Positions 58,023 to 64,000 of a DNA stretch of 64,000 nucleotides are shown one piece after another. Each line of letters begins with the position of its first letter. The stretch's first letter is position 1. The position numbers and the translations under genes are program-made. Origin of the DNA: Rhizophagus irregularis (lineage: Eukaryota > Glomeromycota > Glomeromycetes > Glomerales > Glomeraceae). A model generated the notes under the pieces. The model was not told the origin of the DNA. It saw only the letters and a program-made list of their open reading frames with translations, and did no database searches. The DNA lies in assembly GCF_026210795.1 (NCBI RefSeq), contig NC_089450.1, forward strand, positions 3,596,001-3,660,000, written 5' to 3'.

Positions 58023-59350
58023 ATGGATGCAAAAATGGATAACGTTAACTTTGACTCTACTAGCTCTATTTTCGATAACCTAAATCTTCATGTCAAACCA
58101 ATGGACTCCTCCACTAAGAACGCAATGGACACGAGACGAGGTAATTTTTAGCTGTTTATAAAATTATAAAAAATTATAAAAAAAAACAGATAAAAAGAAA
58201 AAATTCTTAAGTAATTCTCACCCTAGATCTGGGAGAGCATCAGAGAAATGGCGGAGGTGAGCAGAAGGGGACGGACAGTATACAACAAAATTCTTCTTCC
58301 GTACAAGAAAGACAACATTATTTTCAAAGATCCCAATCAACGTCCAAAACCAATAGTATTGAGGGCAAATGGAGCTTTGATTACTATAGCAACTCCATCA
58401 GACGCCCTCTGCTACTTGTACACGATCAATCTAAGCTTCCCAATGAAGAAAGGAACAAAGAAACATCGCGAAAGATATCTAAGTCAGGTGGAGTTGATTT
58501 TTCAGCACCAAAACCAAATTTGCAAATGGATATCAATGATAGAACACGATCGCAGCAAGCAACCATACACAATCAACGTTTCCTGGAAAGCAAACCAGAA
58601 AAATGTTATCAACCTTGCATTTGGTGCATCAATTCCAGTTCCCAACCGGAACTGGGACGACAGGAAAAGATTGTGCCTAATCCGACAAAAGAACGACAAA
58701 TACCTTCTCCCTCGGGATCAATCTGGAAATGTGATTCCAAAATTGGAAAAGTGGGAGTTCGGGAACTGCTCGGAAATGAATGCATGGACCTGTTTATGCC
58801 GGTGGAGACCAGATCTCCAAATCAAGTCCCGAACAATAACAGCACACAGCAGAGAAATAAAGGATCCATGCAAAAATTGAAAAGCTATCCAGAACTGGTT
58901 GACAGGTTAAAGAATGATTATAAGTTTCATGAATTCCATGGATCTACAGATAAATCATTAATTGACAAAAAGAATAGGGAATTCTTCAATAAGGAATTTG
59001 GTATCACTTCTATTCACCCACTGTTTGTAGATCATTCTCGAACTGTTCTTCTGTTTGTAGATAATCGTGGAATCATGTTTATGTGGAGTGAAAGGGAATA
59101 TGGCATGCGTATTCTGGGAATTAATAAATTGGAAGGTCTTGCGAACTATCTTTACCATCCAGGTAAGATATGTGTTGTTATGGAAGATACTGGTGAGCTG
59201 GTACCTGAAGTGGAACTTGTACGTCGTGTAACGGAAAAGTTGGAAAATGAAGAGTTGGAATTGGCAGAGAAAAATAGAAAAAAAAGGTTGGCAAAGAAAA
59301 AAAGGTTGGCAGAAGAAAAAAGGTTGGCAGAAGAAAAAAGGTTGGCATAG
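58023..59350 (+). CDS. two-exon ORF of unknown function, Lys/Glu-rich C-terminus (413 aa)
   Basis: ATG 58023 opens exon 1 (MDAKMDNVNFDSTSSIF) to a donor at 58141. The acceptor at 58226 continues the same frame without a stop to 59350. Residues from about 225 look like a real domain (FHEFHGSTDKSLIDKKN, NKEFGITSIHPLFVDHSRTV, MWSEREYGMRILGINKLEG). The end is a tandem KRLAEE repeat coded by an 18-bp unit. A TAG in the last unit stops it; beyond that codon the frame stays open to about 59425 (ending NLSDW). The first half overlaps a deaminase-like frame, so the upstream half of this frame may be only a shadow, with a frameshift joining both parts. No domain is named. Confidence 0.45.
58227..58880 (+). 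pseudogene. cytidine-deaminase-like ORF ending at a TGA in the PCxxC motif
   Basis: In the frame one base off from the previous entry, exon 2 reads IWESIREMAEVSRRGRTV and gives 210 residues from ATG 58248. Near its end is GNCSEMNAW (Cys174, Glu176), followed 30 residues later by DPCKN and TGA where a Cys is expected. [HC]-x-E and PCxxC spaced like this are the zinc and catalytic motifs of the cytidine deaminase superfamily. After the TGA the frame reads KAIQNWLTG to a TAA. The family removes amino groups from cytosine or related bases; the substrate here is unknown. Loss of the last zinc ligand would inactivate it. Joining to exon 1 needs a frameshift. Confidence 0.5.
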
Positions 59351-59425
59351 GAAAAAAGGTTGGAGGAAAAAAGGATTGCGAAGGAAAAGAGTACACGTTT
59401 TGCCATTAACCTTTCTGATTGGTGA

Positions 59426-60035
59426 GATTATGATTTTTAGAATCGAATTTATTCCGGTTGGTTATTATTATTATCACGTAATCTTTTACCTTTATTTTTT
59501 TACATTGTCTCGGAATTTTTTTTTGCTGAACATTATTGTAAATAGTGAGTTTCTGTATATGTGAGATGTGCTTTGCGATTTTATTATACTGAATAACAAT
59601 ATTAAAAATAAATTAGCTAAAAAAACCTTACATTTTTTTATTTTCCGATATACAGTTAAAAAAGCCCGATATGGGTGAAAAACTTTATTCAATGCTTTTT
59701 ATGCGTAAATAATAAAATCGCATTACAGCCATTTTCTAAAATCATGCGACCACATGAAAAAAATTCATGCACTTTTTGTCAAGAAAATCAAGAAAACTTT
59801 TCATTAATACAGAAATAAAAGATTCGGGACTTTTGTTTGTAGTACATGAAATTTCTATGCTAATGCTCTATCCTATTTATCCGTTCTGTTAAGAAATTTG
59901 CGTGAGGGCCGTCACAGAAAAATGCAAAGAAAAAAAGTAGATACCAGATTTCCGGGACCACGCAGTGCCAAGAAAAAATTTTTATTGATACATGCAAAAA
60001 TAATACAAAGCTAGGGACGTAGCCTGTAGTACATT
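59426..60035. other. intergenic stretch, nothing recognised
   Basis: It is AT-rich with no coding frame, repeat or boundary that I can support. It is the 3' flank of the 58023 gene and of the Crinkler-like pseudogene, which converge here. Confidence 0.5.
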
Positions 60036-61564
60036 TTATTTTTTGATAAATTTTTTGATCCTAGCCCTCTTGCTAGATGGAGAACTATCTACACTAACAT
60101 TATCCTTCAGCAATTCAACAATAATACCATTTTTACGTTGCTTCGAAGTAATTCGGGATTTTTCTTAATGGCGGACTTAGTAAGATTAATCTGATCCTCA
60201 CTATCGCTTGTGGAGTAAATACAGTGTAAATACTTCGATTCCTGAGAAGTTTCCACTGGCTTCTGCGCCTCTTCCAACAACCAAATAATATGGCCAAGAA
60301 CCTTCTCTGCCTTGTCATCTTCATACGCAACAAATAAGGGTTTTGATAACTTGAAAATGGTTTTCTTTCACTATATAGCGTACATCATAGTCGTCGTCTA
60401 GTTCATTCGCTTTGCGTTTACAGATAATGAAGATTCCATTTGTACAGTAGCCTGCGCAAATCCCTGCTTAAAACCATCTTTTTTAAACCTCAATCAAGCC
60501 AATCGTTCTCCCAGTTGTCCGTGATTCAAATCCATAGTCAAGATTTCTACGACCATTTTTTCCTTTGACCAGCTTCTCAGGCACTATCTTTATTTGACTT
60601 TTAAACAGGAAAGTTGCCGAGGCGAGATAGGTGTAGGAACAGATACTTTTTGTGGGCTCGTACGATATGTCGATGGGATTGTCGCAATGCGCGTTTCCAA
60701 TTCATCTAAAAGTTTACGCAATGCTTTTTAAATATTTTTCATTATTAGTGTCGACACAACCACATGAAAAAATAGGGTACACGTCAATACTAGGATTCGG
60801 GTCTTCGCTAAGCCCATAGAGCTCACACACTTTAGGGAAAGTCCAGGAGTTAAATGGTTTTGATGGCGTCTCGATGAATACTGTGAACTTGGGGTTATTT
60901 TTTGATATGAATAACCGGCACCTCTCTGGGTGAATATCTCCCTTCATCACTCATAAAGTTTAGTACTGCTCCATCATTTCCAAGCGCTGGTGGCTTATAC
61001 AATTCACGAATATAATTTTTGAGGTCTTTGAGGCTTGCTTGTGCAACAAGAGATATAGGAGATTACTGGACCGAGAAATCACCTAAAAAGCATAAAGCAT
61101 ATTCATGTCTTTAGTCGATCCACCTTTGTCAACCGTCACCTCGAGCCGTGAACAGGAATTACTTGACCGCATCGCATCGTTGGAAGCATCGCTTAACAAG
61201 CCCGTCTACGTAATATGTTTAGATAAGATCTTTAGGTTATGAAAAACGAGGTAATACCTCACCAACTACTGTTCGAAAAAAGATTTTACTAACCAAGCTC
61301 TTGCATTGCAGAGTTCGACGTCATCGTTAGACCGAAACAGAACGCAAACAAGTGGACTGTAAATATCGAGAGAAGTTCGAATTGGTCCTGGAGTGAGAGA
61401 TTGCCTAAAGAGATCGTTGCGATCGTCAGGGATTTTCACTTTCCAAAGCTTGAGTTTGCACCAGCAAAGTCATTTTGTTTTTTTGCCTTTATAGCATCCT
61501 TGAGCTCGCTTCTCTACTTATTAGAGAAAGCGTTCGCGGTCATATTACCTTTGATAAGTTGCAT
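60036..61564 (-). pseudogene. Crinkler (CRN)-like effector pseudogene with inverted middle segment
   Basis: On the minus strand the N-terminal header lies at 61564-61380 (LKDAIKAKKQNDFAG is the typical Ubl-like header block). The C-terminal part lies at 61036-60036 (LYKPPALGNDGAVLNF, FNSWTFPKVCELYGL, NLDYGFESRTTGRTIGLIEV, and a basic NLS-like tail SSKRARIKKF). NLDY...IEV is the core of the PD-(D/E)xK nuclease-like domain known from CRN proteins. The part that belongs between them (DYWTEK, EQELLDRIASLEASL) lies on the plus strand at about 61040-61378, with its own 102-bp intron. Several frameshifts and stops also occur. CRN-like proteins act in nuclei of hosts or rivals; this copy cannot be expressed whole. 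Confidence 0.68.
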
Positions 61565-62315
61565 ATCTTCGATGCAGTATCATCCTTCTCAATAATGTGG
61601 ATTCCTTTGATTCAGAAAGAACGATCCAGATAATATCACTAAATACTAGATATTGTGTTTGTTAGTTAATTATCGATAGAGTAATTATAACGAAAAATCT
61701 TGATATAAAAATTACCCTGTATATTATTTTAGCTATTTCGATTGTGGGAATAGATCTTTTTGGTTCCTGTCCGGGAACATGCGTTCTTTCATTCTTTACG
61801 AAATCTACTCACCGGAGGGAATTCATTTATAGCTGAAATAAGAAATCCATGTGTATTTTTTTATGTAGAATATTTGGAATAAATATTTCGAGTGTTAGTT
61901 CGCTAAGACACGATGTTTGCTAGAATGATCATCGCGATGATTGTATGCAGTAATCCCGCACCCGTGATAAGTATTAGGATGATGACCCATTTATATACTA
62001 AACTAGATCAGTAAATAACTTTTTTATCATCCTAGATATACTAATTGGTCCGCCAGTTTATAACTGGCGGAAAAAATCCTATTTTTTTGTGTGACAAACC
62101 AAAAAATTTTTTCGAACTTAGACAATTTTTTTACGTTCGAACTAATTTTTTTTAAATTTTTTACGCGTTTTTTTACTTAATTACAAGTAGGTGAAGTTTA
62201 TGTATGTAAAAAATTATGTTTTAAATGTTTAGCAACATACTTTTTTACATTATTTTATAGTTTTTTGATATAAAAATTTATAATATTAAATTTTATTTAT
62301 TTTATTATCCTTTAG
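61565..62315. other. intergenic stretch with a GC-rich hairpin
   Basis: There is no gene. A perfect hairpin CCGCCAGTT-TAT-AACTGGCGG lies at 62050-62070, followed by A-runs. TTCGAACTTAGAC and ACGTTCGAACT near 62110-62140 form a second imperfect inverted pair. These could be the end of a small mobile element. Confidence 0.4.
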
Positions 62316-62922
62316 TTATAATGTAGAATATGAAGTATGGCGGGATTGTTTCTTATTAGGAGAGAGAGGGATTAAATTAGAAGAAGAAGGATTTTTTTTG
62401 ATATTTTTAGTTGCATTATTTTGTTTTTGTAACTTTAAACTTTGAAATGCAAAATAAATTTTTTCCAAAGAATCATTTTGAATTAGTTCATTTAATGCAC
62501 TTTTTCCTAATTCAAATTGTTCACTAGTTTCATTATTTTGAATAACATTTTTTGAATCAAAATTATTAAAAAAATTTGCTATTTCTTTTAGGCTATTTAA
62601 ATGGTTTAAGACTGTATGGCAGTTAGTGTGAAATTCCTGTTCCTGAAGAGCCAAAGAATTTGTATTTTGAAAATCAAAAAACCAAGTTGATGAAAAATCA
62701 TTATCATTTGACTTAAAACTTTCAAAATTTTTGTTACCATCACTTTCATCATCACTACTTTCATCACTTTTGCTGCTTTGATTTTGAATATTTTCTTCAG
62801 TATTATAAACTTCATTTTGAATAGTTTCTTCAGCATTCTCATCAACCTGCAACCTGTAATCTATCTAATTCTTCTATAGTTGGAACAGATTTGATCTTAA
62901 AAGTATGATTTTTTTTTGCCAT
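62316..62922 (-). CDS. orphan acidic Ser/Asn-rich protein (about 200 aa)
   Basis: ATG at 62922 starts MAKKNHTFKIKSVPTIEELD. A small shift near 62850 (GTTGCAG next to GTTGATG, perhaps a duplication or an alternative acceptor) leads to a 177-codon frame ending at 62316. It contains an acidic stretch (SKSDESSDDESDGNKNFESF) and a helical part (SLKEIANFFNNF, SLEKIYFAFQSLKLQ). No domain is recognised. It lies beside the P3 fragment on the opposite strand, like the Q genes beside P genes, but it shows no Q motif. Confidence 0.4.
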
Positions 62923-63019
62923 TACCTTTGCAAATTATGATTTTGTATATAATCTTATGGTATTAGATTTTTCCTTCCATTTCACGACTTCCTAATTTTC
63001 ATATAATTTGCCATTTTAA

Positions 63020-63905
63020 TATACACATTCAAAATTTTGGACCTCTTGTAAATACAGCAGTAATTACTAAAGAAATTAAAGAAATGCGGCACCATATTTT
63101 TAAGTCTATAATCCCACATTCTAATAAAAAAATATTGAATCAGACTTTTTCCATTATTACAATTCATTACAAACTCTTCGATACTTATTGGATGGGGAAG
63201 TTGATTCAGGATATAATAATACAACTCAATTTAATTTTAAAGAATTACTAAAAGATCAATGTGTACAAAACTTTTTAGATAATTGGTATATTTCACCATT
63301 ACAATTTGATTTAGAAAGTGGTAAGTAATCTTTATTATACATCATTTTAAATATTTTTAATATTTATTTACTTTGATTTACGGATTTATCTTTAATTTGT
63401 ATGACCGAAAATTATATTAATTTATGTGTTCAATCACCACTTAAAAAATGTGATTTAAAGAAAGATGATCTTGAAACCTTTCTAAATGATAATTTATTTG
63501 CAGAGTTGGGACAAGCTTACGAAGAGGATTTAAATAATATAGAACACCTAACATCTCATAAAGTTAAATACTATAAAAGTATTTCCTATACAATTGTAGA
63601 TAAAGATGAGCAAGTTAACATAAAATTAAATGTAGGAGATGTTGTAAATGTATTAGAAGATATTACACCACTTGGAAATATATCTCAAGATGCTACTGAT
63701 ATGGTTACAAGAGTATCTTATGCACGAATTAGAGCAATAATTTTACATCAAAAAGCATAACTTCAAGTACCATTTCTTTTCTTAGATTGGTTTATTTCTC
63801 AAGATACTAATGATCAAAAATAAAGTGTCCTTTATATAGATTACAGCGGCAATCAGGTTATACATGAAGACAATAAAATGGATCGATCAGCCATATCTAA
63901 AAATG
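63020..63905 (+). pseudogene. P3: 3' end of a third CACTA/Plavaka-like transposase gene
   Basis: It begins inside the gene with GPLVNTAVITKEIKEM and PHSNKKN (compare LVNTSVSLKEAVHGLY and HTNKKD in P2). After a shift comes LQTLRYLLDGEVDSG and FLDNWYISPLQFDLESG, ending at a GTAAGT donor near 63324. The last exon starts near 63401 and contains YYKSISYTIVDKDEQVNIKL and VGDVVNVLED, the BAH-like block of P1 and P2. Stops at 63760 and 63824 follow. The 5' two thirds are missing. It is another member of the same family, 9 kb from P2. Confidence 0.65.
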
Positions 63906-64000
63906 TTGTTACTGTGTGAACGAACTATATATTGATTTGGTACAAAAACAAGGATATACTGTAATCATCTCAGGAAAGCACAAGAAAATCTATAGTGGAT

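Noticed and set aside
58870-58885. Selenocysteine at the TGA of the deaminase-like ORF
   Set aside because: No SECIS-like structure could be recognised by eye, and a simple inactivating mutation explains the TGA.
59152-59406. Minus-strand ORFs of Phe/Leu/Ser over the KRLAEE repeat
   Set aside because: They are the antisense of a Lys/Glu-rich tandem repeat.
62982-63224. Minus-strand ORF of 80 codons
   Set aside because: It is the antisense of the P3 coding sequence, which aligns with P1 and P2.

Overview
This is a very AT-rich eukaryotic window built almost entirely of nested transposable elements. Several genes have short introns (about 65-100 bp) with GT...AG ends. The mixture suggests an arbuscular mycorrhizal fungus, most like Rhizophagus: LINEs with an APE endonuclease and a C-terminal RNase H, CACTA/Plavaka-like transposase genes with introns, FAR1/MULE transposases with SWIM domains, and a Crinkler-like pseudogene. 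The organism is an inference; I see no marker gene that proves it.

Region 1 (1 to about 24,880) is one old LINE on the minus strand (LINE D), opened by at least seven insertions. Its pieces are ORF1 (21.8-23.8 kb), endonuclease (20.5-21.6), linker and RT (17.4-19.7), connector (16.2-17.4) and RNase H (12.4-12.8 and 1-0.66). The largest insertion (658-12412) is an 11.75-kb unit with CACTG ends and an ATT target duplication. It holds a nearly full-length younger LINE (A, minus), a 293-bp palindrome and a 5'-truncated inverted sister (B, plus). The second (12801-16160) is a TIR element filled with hairpin arrays and about ten cassettes that look like micro-exons. Smaller insertions are MULE-type, hAT-type and Tc1/mariner-type non-autonomous elements.

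Region 2 (24.9-35.7 kb) holds fragments of an unrecognised gene split by a triple nest (pogo-like MITE, foldback element, 621-bp TIR element). It also holds a broken FAR1/MULE transposase (MULE1) with its own insertions, and minisatellites.

Region 3 (35.7-54.6 kb) is the most interesting. Two copies of one transposon family occur here. Each carries a CACTA-like transposase gene (P) and a second gene (Q), transcribed divergently from a shared spacer. The inner copy (37068-44167; P1 minus, Q2 plus) sits in an intron of Q1 of the outer copy (Q1 minus, P2 plus). Intron 2 of P2 has grown to 6.36 kb by taking in a MULE (MULE2). MULE2 in turn contains a different DNA transposon (49229-52126), which encodes a protein of the type I remember as DUF7869. 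Q2 keeps an open four-exon reading frame; both P genes are broken.

Region 4 (54.6-64 kb) holds a GGTACGGTAC foldback element, AT-rich repeats, and a deaminase-like ORF that stops exactly at a predicted zinc-binding Cys. It also holds a Crinkler-like pseudogene whose middle is inverted, an orphan acidic ORF, and the 3' end of a third P gene. I found no rRNA, no convincing tRNA and no CRISPR array.
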